The notes below the pieces were generated by a model, which saw only the letters and a list, made by a program, of their open reading frames with translations, was not told the DNA's origin and did not search any database. 11,314 bases of DNA from an uncultured Clostridium sp. (GTDB lineage: Bacteria; Bacillota; Clostridia; Lachnospirales; Lachnospiraceae): positions 1 through 11,314 of the forward strand of contig UQJF01000100.1 of assembly GCA_900541315.1 (NCBI GenBank), read 5' to 3'. Positions 1-5,927 of this stretch are shown in pieces. Made by a program: the position numbers and the translations under genes. Numbering within the stretch: the first letter of the stretch is position 1; each line of letters begins with the position of its first letter.

Positions 1-100
1 AGCGGGCTACGCTGAGGCTTTTAGGCCTGTGCAATCAGATTCGCAGACAAGTGAGGGGTATAGTTATTTCGAAAACGATGTACTAGATCAGCGCTCCTGG
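1..100. other. 3' flank of prs at contig edge, no assigned gene
   Basis: This short stretch lies downstream of the prs stop codon. It contains two weak hairpins, AGCG/CGCT at 1-13 and AGGC/GCCT around 16-25, without a following T tract on either strand, so I cannot call a terminator for prs. A plus-strand frame is open from base 2 to the stop near 196, but most of it is antisense to the prs C-terminus and it has no visible start. I treat it as unassigned. Confidence 0.4.
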
Positions 101-1303
101 CTAAGCATTATTTTCGCTGTTCTTAGTAGCCTGCTGCTCTTTGTATTGGCTAAGAAGCTTATTGATCCTCTTGGTTGGTGTCAGCAGATCGCTTAAGGAT
201 GCGTCATGGTTCAGGTTATCAATGATAAGGGCAATGTACTTGCTCATATCTACGTTAATATAGTATGGTCTGCTTAACAGATCCGGAGTCTGGTATACCA
301 GATTGGTAGTAAGGATACGGTCAATGAGACCATCCTGATAATACTGATCAAACTTGGCAAGTCCACCGGTGAACAGACCAAAAGTAGCACAGATAAATAC
401 TTTTCTCGCTTTTCTGCGCTTTAATTCTTTCGCAACATCTAACATACTCTCGCCGGAAGAGATCATATCATCAATGATCAATACATCTTTTCCTTCTACG
501 CTGGATCCCAAAAATTCATGGGCAACAATCGGGTTTCTGCCGTTTACGATCTTGGTGTAATCACGGCGTTTATAAAACATACCCATATCCAGTCCCAGCA
601 TATTTGCGAAATAGATAGCACGGCTGGTACCGCCTTCATCCGGGCTGATGACCATCATGTGGTCGCTGTCAATCTGCAGATCCGGCTCGTTCTTTAACAG
701 ATGCTTTAAGAACTGGTAGATCGGCTGTACAGTCTCAAATCCCTTTAATGGAATGGAATTCTGTACTCTTGGGTCATGTGCATCGAAAGTAATAATGTTT
801 TCAACGCCCATATTCACAAGTTCCTGAAGAGCCATTGCACAGTCTAAGGATTCTCTTCCGGAACGCTTATGCTGGCGGCTTTCATACAGGAATGGCATGA
901 TAACATTAATTCTGCGTGCCTTGCCTGCTGCTGCAGCGATAATTCTCTTTAAATCCTGGAAATGATCATCTGGAGACATATGATTGGTCATTCCAAACAG
1001 TGAATAAGTCAGACTGTAATTACATACATCTACCATAATATAGAGGTCATCACCTCTGACAGATTCTTCAATTGTTCCTTTTCCTTCACCGGAACCAAAT
1101 CTTGGTGTGTTTGCTTCCAGAATATAGGAATCTCTCTGATATCCGGAAAATGCGATAGTTGACTTATGTTCGCTTTCTCTCTCTCTTCTCCACTCTACCA
1201 GATAATCGTCCACCTTTTTTCCAAGACCCGTGCAGCTCTTTAAAGGAATAAGGCCTAAAGGACCTACCGGAATTGTTTCAATGATTTTTTCCTCATATAA
1301 CAT
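101..1303 (-). CDS. prs: ribose-phosphate pyrophosphokinase (PRPP synthetase), long clostridial form
   Basis: Cytoplasmic enzyme that makes 5-phosphoribosyl-1-pyrophosphate from ribose-5-phosphate and ATP, the entry point to purine, pyrimidine, His, Trp and NAD synthesis. The 400-residue product shows the family landmarks: a YESRQHKR stretch (140-147, like the ATP-binding YARQDRK region), FDAHD (173-177, like DLHA), SPDEGGTSRA (220-229, like SPDAGGVxRA), a flexible loop starting KRR (245-247) and the PRPP loop IIDDMISSGES (276-286). It is about 80 residues longer than typical 310-320-residue bacterial Prs, and the loop reads ISSGES rather than the usual D-T-x-GT type, so it is a divergent subfamily. 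ATG is preceded by AGGAGG with good spacing. The gene follows dnaI by 107 bp and has its own promoter, so it can be expressed separately. Assignment is confident; kinetics and allostery cannot be predicted. Confidence 0.9.
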   Translation of the reverse strand: MLYEEKIIETIPVGPLGLIPLKSCTGLGKKVDDYLVEWRRERESEHKSTIAFSGYQRDSYILEANTPRFGSGEGKGTIEESVRGDDLYIMVDVCNYSLTYSLFGMTNHMSPDDHFQDLKRIIAAAAGKARRINVIMPFLYESRQHKRSGRESLDCAMALQELVNMGVENIITFDAHDPRVQNSIPLKGFETVQPIYQFLKHLLKNEPDLQIDSDHMMVISPDEGGTSRAIYFANMLGLDMGMFYKRRDYTKIVNGRNPIVAHEFLGSSVEGKDVLIIDDMISSGESMLDVAKELKRRKARKVFICATFGLFTGGLAKFDQYYQDGLIDRILTTNLVYQTPDLLSRPYYINVDMSKYIALIIDNLNHDASLSDLLTPTKRINKLLSQYKEQQATKNSENNA

Positions 1304-1327
1304 GATATTTATCCTCCTGTTTTAACC

Positions 1328-1357
1328 GGCATTACCTTGTTATCTCATACGAATGCC
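1328..1357 (-). promoter_or_regulatory. inverted repeat in the prs 5' leader
   Basis: GGCATT at 1328-1333 and AATGCC at 1352-1357 form a 6-bp inverted repeat with an 18-nt loop. It lies between the predicted start of transcription and the prs ribosome site. It could be a leader hairpin or a purine-pathway operator, but I do not recognise it as a known operator. Confidence 0.3.
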
Positions 1358-1367
1358 AGCATATATC

Positions 1368-1397
1368 TTTATACCATTTTTCGTTTGTATCCGTCAA
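1368..1397 (-). promoter_or_regulatory. predicted sigma-A promoter of prs
   Basis: Read on the minus strand, TTGACG (complement of 1392-1397) and TATAAA (complement of 1368-1373) are separated by 18 bp. This is a near-consensus housekeeping promoter in the dnaI-prs gap. Transcription would start near 1361, giving a leader of about 58 nt before the prs ATG. Confidence 0.65.
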
Positions 1398-1410
1398 GGT
1401 ATCTTAAGGG

Positions 1411-2388
1411 TTATCTTTTTAACAGACGGATATCTGTGCCATAAAGAGGGATAATACGATATCGCATGATCCTTGAAGTCACACGGTCTGTATATGAATC
1501 CCTCAGCTGGGTCAGGGAAAGATTAGTGGAAATAATGGTGGAACGGTTCATATTCATACGCTCATTGATGCAGTAAAACAGCTGGGAGGAAGTAAAACTG
1601 TTGTTCAACTCTGTTCCCAGATCGTCAATGATCAACAGGTCACATTCTAAGATATAGCGATATGTGTCCTTCATTTCTTCCGTCTGATCGTAGTCAAATT
1701 TATTTTTTGAAAACACATCAAAAAGATCTCCTGCGGAAAAATAGATCACTGAATGATAACTGTCCATCAGCTTTCTGGCAATACAGTTGGTTAGAAAGGT
1801 CTTTCCGACACCTGTGCTGCCTGTAAAAAGCAGATTATCATGTTCACTGTCAAAATTTTTCACAAAATCCAGGCAGCTTTTTACCACCCGGTTCATGTAA
1901 TCTGCATTGGTCATGCCGATTTCCGGAATGATCTGGCTGTTGTCATAATACTTGAAGGAAAGTTTATCAAAATTCTCCTGCTCCAGCACCCGTTCCAGAT
2001 TAGACTGGGCATATAAAAGCTTCATCTGGGCCCGTAAAAAGCAGTGACATTTATGTCCATCTACCCACCCAGTATCCTTACAGTTCTTGCAGCGGTAATG
2101 AAGTTCTAAATAGTCATCCGGAAAACCGGCTGCCTTGATCAGAAGAGCTTTCTGTTCCTTTAAATCTGCCAGCTTTTCACGAAGTTCATAAATAGCATCC
2201 TGACTGCCCTCCAGCAGCTTTCTGGCACAGGCAACGGAGCGTTCCGCAATCTCTGCCTCCAGCTCTTTTACTGCCGGAACTTTTTCATATACTTCTTTTT
2301 TTCTGGCTTCCTGGCTGTGCTGGTTTTCCATCTGCCGTTTTCCATATTCCCTCATAATGGCGTCGTACTGGGAATTACTTAATGCCAT
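1411..2388 (-). CDS. dnaI: DnaI/DnaC-type replicative helicase loader (AAA+ ATPase)
   Basis: ATPase that loads the replicative DNA helicase at origins and restarted forks. The 325-residue protein has a charged, helical, coiled-coil-prone N-terminus (about 1-85). A cysteine cluster CxxC...CxC (C100, C103, C114, C116) resembles the zinc site of DnaI-type loaders. An AAA+ domain follows: Walker A GSTGVGKT (190-197), Walker B LLIIDD (251-256), sensor-1 STN (287-289) and arginines near 302-307 in the Arg-finger region. Length and layout fit DnaI rather than the shorter E. coli DnaC or the IS21 helper IstB, and no transposase is nearby. ATG is preceded by AAGGAGA. It sits 40 bp after the dnaD-like gene on the same strand, a typical pairing of helicase-loading genes in Firmicutes. 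The name dnaI is by family and context. Confidence 0.85.
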   Translation of the reverse strand: MALSNSQYDAIMREYGKRQMENQHSQEARKKEVYEKVPAVKELEAEIAERSVACARKLLEGSQDAIYELREKLADLKEQKALLIKAAGFPDDYLELHYRCKNCKDTGWVDGHKCHCFLRAQMKLLYAQSNLERVLEQENFDKLSFKYYDNSQIIPEIGMTNADYMNRVVKSCLDFVKNFDSEHDNLLFTGSTGVGKTFLTNCIARKLMDSYHSVIYFSAGDLFDVFSKNKFDYDQTEEMKDTYRYILECDLLIIDDLGTELNNSFTSSQLFYCINERMNMNRSTIISTNLSLTQLRDSYTDRVTSRIMRYRIIPLYGTDIRLLKR

Positions 2389-2428
2389 AAGTCGTTCTCC
2401 TTGTGATCCGTGCTGTTAATTAAAGCTT

Positions 2429-3502
2429 CTATTTCGGACTATCCATCCATTCTTTTACATTTTGAAGCATCAGGGCGTCATAATCAGTGTCACGCTGTTT
2501 AAAGTTATGGAACTGATTACTGGAAGATTTTCTGTTGTTCTGCACGTTATTTACTGCATTTCCATAGCTTCTAAACCGCTTGTCTGCATTGTTTGCACGT
2601 TCTGCCCTGCGGGCATCCATTCCTTTAACATCTGCTAATGTTTTTACACCTGCTTTTTTCCAGTCTGTGAGAATGGAATCTGCATACTGGAAACTTGGAG
2701 TGTGGATGGCGTTAATGGTCCGGCTGCAGGCTTCTAATACAAGCTCCCGGTCAAAGCCATAGTCCTTAAACCATTTTTCCATCAGCTTCTGCTCCGGCAC
2801 TGCCGGTTTACGGCTGTTCAGGCCAAAAGCCTTCATGACCGCAAATGCATCTTTGGTATAAGATGTGCTGTATTCCTGAGCTTCCAAAGCTGTGCGTATT
2901 CCTTTTTCATGCCAGCTTAATGCTACTGTTTCCAGATAGCGTACCGATGTATGACCATTCTGGGCACAGTATTCTGCCAGATATTCCAACAGGCCGATAT
3001 TCATACCAAGGGTGTCATAAAGATAGGCAAATACCTGACAATCCCTTGGTGTAAAGGCTTTATTTAAAAACTTCTGGGCAATGTATAAAAGCTGGGAAAA
3101 TTCCTCATCATTATTCAAACGGCTTACCTGTTCTGCTGAATAAGTAGGGGACTGTACCTGGGCTGCGGCAGTTTCTTTGGAAGCAGCTGGAGTTACTTCT
3201 ATGTCCATAGACCAGTTGGTATGGTTTTGTTCTATCAATATACTTTCTGCCGGGCTCTCCTGTACCTGTTCCAGAACCCCTGCTTTCTGCCAGTAATTAA
3301 TAGCTCTTTTTACATCTGCTTCTGTATGATTTAAGGCATCTGCGATCTGCTCTAAAGAAAGATCTTCTTTATTTTGGTGACGGAGTATGTAAAGATATAC
3401 TTTTACATATTCTCCATTAGCAGCTGCCATATAAGTATCAATAAATGTATCGGCCACAGGAGTCACTCCCATACTCAACCGGTCCTTAAAAATCCTGCTC
3501 AT
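2429..3502 (-). CDS. DnaD-domain replication initiation protein
   Basis: Member of the DnaB/DnaD family that remodels origin DNA after DnaA and recruits the helicase-loader complex. In the 357-residue product, residues about 20-82 form a winged-helix-type domain (LSLEQIADALNHTEADVKRAINYWQ... region). Residues about 133-208 form a first DnaD-like C-terminal domain (FTPRDCQVFAYLYDTLG... with LSWHEKGI). Residues about 218-292 form a second, more diverged copy ending in YADSILTDWKKAGV. The tail is basic, N/K/R-rich, and plausibly binds DNA. I chose the ATG at 3502: AGGAG lies 8 nt upstream, whereas the GTG at 3511 overlaps that ribosome site. First gene of the dnaD-dnaI unit, with an extended -10 just upstream and DnaA-box-like repeats beyond it. 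Whether it acts as DnaD or as DnaB-type initiator cannot be told from sequence, so no symbol is given. Confidence 0.85.
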   Translation of the reverse strand: MSRIFKDRLSMGVTPVADTFIDTYMAAANGEYVKVYLYILRHQNKEDLSLEQIADALNHTEADVKRAINYWQKAGVLEQVQESPAESILIEQNHTNWSMDIEVTPAASKETAAAQVQSPTYSAEQVSRLNNDEEFSQLLYIAQKFLNKAFTPRDCQVFAYLYDTLGMNIGLLEYLAEYCAQNGHTSVRYLETVALSWHEKGIRTALEAQEYSTSYTKDAFAVMKAFGLNSRKPAVPEQKLMEKWFKDYGFDRELVLEACSRTINAIHTPSFQYADSILTDWKKAGVKTLADVKGMDARRAERANNADKRFRSYGNAVNNVQNNRKSSSNQFHNFKQRDTDYDALMLQNVKEWMDSPK

Positions 3503-3525
3503 CCTTACCACTCCTCACTGTTTTC

Positions 3526-3534
3526 ATCATAACA
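3526..3534 (-). promoter_or_regulatory. extended -10 promoter element for the dnaD-dnaI unit
   Basis: On the minus strand the sequence reads TGTTATGAT, an extended -10 (TG-n-TATGAT), with no convincing -35. Transcription would begin near 3519, leaving a short leader of about 17 nt that carries the AGGAG ribosome site. The DnaA-box array begins about 36 bp upstream of this element. Confidence 0.45.
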
Positions 3535-3569
3535 CATTCACATAAAAAAGAAAACAGGTGCATTTTTAC

Positions 3570-3607
3570 ACATCCACAAATGTGGATATTGTGGATAATG
3601 TGGACAT
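3570..3607. promoter_or_regulatory. tandem DnaA-box-like array upstream of dnaD
   Basis: Three 9-mers run head to tail with an exact 9-bp period: TGTGGATAT (3581-3589), TGTGGATAA (3590-3598, the exact complement of the DnaA box TTATCCACA) and TGTGGACAT (3599-3607). A diverged copy in the opposite orientation, ACATCCACA (3570-3578), makes an inverted repeat ATCCACA-AA-TGTGGAT with the first. A further weak match, TTTTCCACT, lies at 3627-3635. DnaA boxes are well established; the role here is inferred. The array sits 36-75 bp upstream of the dnaD -10, suited to DnaA control of the helicase-loading genes or to DnaA titration. Confidence 0.65.
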
Positions 3608-3707
3608 CGGGCTTTGATTTTCCCGTTTTTCCACTGGCATACACCTGTCTTCCCCGCATAAAACCTCATATTTCTTAATCGTGCGACATTTTTTTATGTT
3701 AATCTGA

Positions 3708-3764
3708 AAATCCACATTTTTTCATTCTGGAAAATGTTGAAAACATTGTGGATATTGTGGACAA
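3708..3764. promoter_or_regulatory. second DnaA-box-like cluster abutting murC stop
   Basis: Two adjacent 9-mers, TGTGGATAT (3747-3755) and TGTGGACAA (3756-3764), each one base from the consensus complement TGTGGATAA, end 1 bp from the murC stop codon. AAATCCACA at 3708-3716 is a weaker copy on the other strand. AATGTT/AACATT at 3733-3747 is a small inverted repeat in the same AT-rich stretch. With the array at 3570-3607 this makes two DnaA-box clusters about 140 bp apart. Confidence 0.55.
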
Positions 3765-3765
3765 A

Positions 3766-5151
3766 CTACTCTCCCAGGAGCTTTTCTCCCACTCTTACTA
3801 TATCTCCGGCCCCCATAGTTATCAACACATCACCCTGCATGCAATGTTCCAGGATAAATGTTTCAATTTCATCAAAAGATGGGATATAGTGAGCTGGTGT
3901 TCCCAGTTTTTCGATCCTGGATGCAATATCAGCAGAACTTACGCCTAGCGTATCTGTCTCCCTGGCTGCATAAATGTCTGCCAGGATCACTTCATCTGCT
4001 GCTGAAAGTGCCTGTGCAAATTCGTCCAAAAATGCCTTGGTGCGGGTGTATGTATGTGGCTGGAATACACACCATAGTTTTTTGTGTGGATAGTTTTTAG
4101 CTGCTGACAGTGTTGCAGCGATCTCCTGTGGATGATGTGCGTAATCGTCGATAATGGTTACTCCACCGATCTCACCTTTTTTCTCAAATCTGCGGTCAGT
4201 TCCTCTAAACTTTTTAAGACCAGCCATAATTGCATCAAAGCCGATGCCCAGTTCCATAGCTACTGCAATAGCTGCCAGGGAATTGTATACATTATGCTCA
4301 CCTGTCACCCCTAAGGTAATACGGTTGATGATCTCTCCCTGTACAACTAGATCGTAGGAAGGTCTTGCAAATTCATCATAGGTGATGTTCTGGGCTGTAT
4401 ACATGCTGGAAAGGTCTTTTCCGAAGGTTACGATACGGCATGGTAAACCTGAGATGATCTCATTTATGTTTTCGATACCACTGTTAATGACTAACAGTCC
4501 GCCTTTTGGAAGTTTTTCTGCAAATAAGCGGAAGGAATGGCGGATATCGTTGATATCTTTGAAGAAATCTAAGTGGTCTTCTTCGATGTTTAAGATTACT
4601 TCTATGGTTGGATAGAAGGATAAGAAGCTGTTGGTATATTCGCAGGCTTCTGTTACAAACAGGTCAGGTCCGCCTACACGGATGTTGCCGCCAATGTCTT
4701 TTAAAATGCCGCCTACAGAAATGGTCGGGTCTGTGTCAGCTGCCAGAAGGATGTCTGTGATCATGGAAGTCGTTGTGGTTTTTCCATGGGTTCCGGAAAC
4801 CGCAACGGATTCTTTGTAATTGCGCATCAGTTCGCCTAAAAGTTCAGCTCTGGTGAGCATCGGAAGATTCTTTTCTTTGGCTGCCTTGAATTCCGGATTG
4901 TCCGGATGAATGGCTGCTGTGTAAACTACTACCTGGATGCCTGGCTCGGATTCAATGTTGGATGCTTTCTGGCCGTAGTAGACTCTGGCGCCTTTTTCTT
5001 CTAAGCGACGGGTCAATGGGGATTCCTTAGAATCAGAACCTGTGATGGTGAAGCCTTCTTCTAAGAGGATCTCAGCAAGGCCGCTCATACTGATACCGCC
5101 GATACCGATGAAATGGATGTGGATCGGGGTGGTGAAATCTATTTGATACAT
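3766..5151 (-). CDS. murC: UDP-N-acetylmuramate--L-alanine ligase
   Basis: Cytoplasmic ATP-dependent ligase that adds L-alanine to UDP-MurNAc, the first residue of the peptidoglycan stem peptide. At 461 residues it is full length. Rossmann-type UDP-binding motif GIGGISMSG lies at 16-24; the Mur ligase P-loop SGTHGKTTT at 119-127; TEACEY (167-172) matches the Mur ligase acidic motif (usually EADE); NIEEDHLDFF at 188-197 carries the metal/ATP-site residues; TGEHNVYNSLAA (283-294) matches the GxHNxxN motif; DDYAHHPQEI (335-344) and FQPHTYTR (363-370) belong to the C-terminal domain; GAGD lies at 447-450. ATG has an AAAGGA site 9 nt upstream. No other cell-wall gene is adjacent, so it appears to be transcribed alone from the divergent region upstream, through the repeats and structured modules described separately. 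Confidence 0.95.
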   Translation of the reverse strand: MYQIDFTTPIHIHFIGIGGISMSGLAEILLEEGFTITGSDSKESPLTRRLEEKGARVYYGQKASNIESEPGIQVVVYTAAIHPDNPEFKAAKEKNLPMLTRAELLGELMRNYKESVAVSGTHGKTTTTSMITDILLAADTDPTISVGGILKDIGGNIRVGGPDLFVTEACEYTNSFLSFYPTIEVILNIEEDHLDFFKDINDIRHSFRLFAEKLPKGGLLVINSGIENINEIISGLPCRIVTFGKDLSSMYTAQNITYDEFARPSYDLVVQGEIINRITLGVTGEHNVYNSLAAIAVAMELGIGFDAIMAGLKKFRGTDRRFEKKGEIGGVTIIDDYAHHPQEIAATLSAAKNYPHKKLWCVFQPHTYTRTKAFLDEFAQALSAADEVILADIYAARETDTLGVSSADIASRIEKLGTPAHYIPSFDEIETFILEHCMQGDVLITMGAGDIVRVGEKLLGE

Positions 5152-5176
5152 GGTGTGTCCTTTCTATAAAAAAATA

Positions 5177-5233
5177 ATTAGATATGTATGCCCGGATTAG
5201 ATATGTATGCCCGGATTAAGTATGTATGCTCGC
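5177..5233. repeat. three tandem 19-bp repeats upstream of murC
   Basis: Unit ATTAGATATGTATGCCCGG occurs perfectly at 5177-5195 and 5196-5214. A third diverged copy at 5215-5233 matches 15 of 19 positions (ATTAAGTATGTATGCTCGC). The array ends 26 bp before the murC start codon, inside the presumed leader or promoter. On the minus strand each unit carries a TATCTAAT-like AT-rich patch that could act as a -10, but I cannot place a promoter with confidence. A protein-binding array or replication slippage are the alternatives. Confidence 0.8.
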
Positions 5234-5263
5234 TTACGCATCGCATTTTTTGAGGGTCCGTTC

Positions 5264-5312
5264 ACGAACACGCGCTAACGCGCTTTACCGTCTGCTTACG
5301 CAGACAGTTCGT
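5264..5312 (-). repeat. structured three-way-junction module, copy 1
   Basis: Closing stem ACGAAC (5264-5269) with GTTCGT (5307-5312) encloses two hairpins. One is CGCG-CTAA-CGCG at 5271-5282. The other is GTCTGC-TTAC-GCAGAC at 5290-5305. A 7-nt linker (5283-5289) separates them. On the minus strand the loops read GTAA (GNRA type) and GTTA, which favours a minus-strand RNA. Copy 2 at 5331-5380 keeps the plan. No known riboswitch or ncRNA class is recognised. Confidence 0.6.
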
Positions 5313-5330
5313 TCACTACGTTATAAACTC

Positions 5331-5380
5331 ACAACCCCCGCGCTTTCGCGCTCTACTGTCTGCTTACGCAGACGGGTTGT
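5331..5380 (-). repeat. structured three-way-junction module, copy 2
   Basis: Closing stem ACAACCC (5331-5337) with GGGTTGT (5374-5380) encloses a GCGC hairpin at 5339-5351 and a second, identical copy of GTCTGCTTACGCAGAC at 5358-5373, again separated by a short linker. Minus-strand loops are GAAA and GTAA, both GNRA tetraloops. Against copy 1 the closing stem shows two compensatory pair changes (G-C to A-T, A-T to C-G) and one mismatch turned into a pair. Structure is therefore conserved more than sequence. Confidence 0.6.
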
Positions 5381-5384
5381 TCGT

Positions 5385-5445
5385 TAATGGGCTTGAAAAA
5401 AACAAATGCCGCTTTCGCGGCGCTTGTTTTTTTCGGCACCCATTA
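5385..5445. terminator. very stable bidirectional terminator-like hairpin
   Basis: The core at 5395-5434 pairs G-A7-CAA with TTG-T7-C around a GC-rich apical stem (GCCGC/GCGGC, loop TTTC on plus, GAAA on minus). Outside it, TAATGGG (5385-5391) pairs with CCCATTA (5439-5445) after a small internal loop. Both strands show a GC stem followed by a T tract, so it could end transcription either way. It is odd that no annotated gene runs into it: murC and the ECF gene diverge from this region. It may end a small RNA covering the modules to its left, attenuate the murC leader, or insulate the divergent promoters. Confidence 0.7.
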
Positions 5446-5446
5446 C

Positions 5447-5491
5447 ATTATAAACACATTTATTCTGAAATGCTACTGGATTTTCTGTCAA
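5447..5491 (-). promoter_or_regulatory. candidate murC-directed promoter elements
   Basis: On the minus strand a perfect TATAAT (complement of 5447-5452) lies immediately before the 5385-5445 hairpin, and a perfect TTGACA (complement of 5486-5491) lies 33 bp further upstream. They are too far apart to be one promoter. TTGACA could pair with a weak CAGAAT 18 bp downstream, and TATAAT could use a poor -35. Either gives a start near 5440-5455 and a murC leader of about 290-300 nt containing the hairpin, both modules and the 19-bp repeats. Confidence 0.4.
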
Positions 5492-5566
5492 ATGTAATGC
5501 CTGCTTTATGCATTTGTTACTGTTTCTTACTATTCTTGTATTTTTCACTTGCACACATTAAAAAAC

Positions 5567-5594
5567 TTGCTGTTTTCCAGATTTATGCTATATT
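5567..5594 (+). promoter_or_regulatory. candidate promoter for the ECF S-component gene
   Basis: TTGCTG (5567-5572) and TATATT (5589-5594) are 16 bp apart, and TGC before TATATT gives an extended -10. If used, it yields a leader of about 325 nt before the ECF start codon, long enough for a regulatory RNA. A promoter nearer the gene cannot be excluded. Confidence 0.35.
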
Positions 5595-5865
5595 AGACTT
5601 GAACGTTATTCTTAGGAAAATGTATCATCAGTCCAAATCTTCATATACCTGTTTTTTAACTTATTTTAACCTGTTTATATTATGCAGGATCCTGCCCGTG
5701 CAGACCTTTTATGGCTGTAACCAAGTGCTGTTTTTCTGTATCATAATATAACAACACATCTTAATCATATATGAAAAATCCGGTCTGAAAATATGCTTTT
5801 TATCTTAAGTTTCCGTTCATTGTATCCCCAAAATTAACTAAATGAAAGCTGAAAAACAGGGGAAC

Positions 5866-5903
5866 ACGGTAAGTTGAAGCCAAATGCTTCTGCCTTATGC
5901 CGT
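5866..5903 (+). promoter_or_regulatory. leader hairpin just upstream of the ECF ribosome site
   Basis: ACGG (5866-5869) pairs with CCGT (5900-5903), TAAG (5870-5873) with CTTA (5894-5897) and GAAGC (5876-5880) with GCTTC (5886-5890). This forms one interrupted 13-bp stem ending 12 nt before AAGGAG. ECF S-component genes are often under riboswitch control, which makes a leader structure plausible. The preceding GGGGAACACGG only faintly recalls a cobalamin-riboswitch core and the rest does not match, so I do not call a known class. Confidence 0.4.
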
Positions 5904-5927
5904 TTTATCAGCGAAAAGGAGAACACA

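Larger units (their letters stand above)
5446..5870. other. AT-rich intergenic stretch without a supported gene
   Basis: About 425 bp without a credible coding region. A 124-codon plus-strand frame (5377-5751) crosses the hairpin, is Cys/Phe-rich and has no ribosome site, so I do not accept it. Visible items are the murC-directed promoter elements, a plus-strand candidate promoter at 5567-5594 and a perfect 12-bp palindrome GCAGGATCCTGC at 5684-5695. Confidence 0.6.

Noticed and set aside
2..196. Plus-strand open frame at the contig edge, ending in a hydrophobic stretch
   Set aside because: Nearly half is antisense to the prs C-terminus, there is no visible start, and an overlap of about 95 bp between convergent genes is unlikely. 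It would need the neighbouring contig to judge.
3503..3511. GTG start at 3511 for the DnaD-like gene
   Set aside because: The GTG overlaps the AGGAG ribosome site that is correctly spaced for the ATG at 3502.
3508..3765. Chromosomal replication origin
   Set aside because: DnaA-box-like arrays and AT-rich DNA are present, but there is no dnaA/dnaN neighbour and no clear unwinding element; a regulatory or titration site is the more cautious reading.
3858..4100. Plus-strand frames inside murC (also 4132-4357, 4382-4819)
   Set aside because: They are antisense shadows of a full-length conserved murC with no ribosome sites of their own.
5177..5380. CRISPR array
   Set aside because: The repeats are directly tandem or palindromic without unique spacers of constant length, and no cas genes are present.
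5377..5751. 124-codon plus-strand frame in the murC-ECF gap
   Set aside because: It crosses the terminator-like hairpin, has Cys/Phe/Tyr-rich composition typical of AT-rich noncoding DNA, and lacks a ribosome site.
5855..5910. Cobalamin riboswitch
   Set aside because: Only a short GGGGAACACGG stretch resembles the core; the GGUG and GCCCCCGC parts are absent and the hairpin layout differs.
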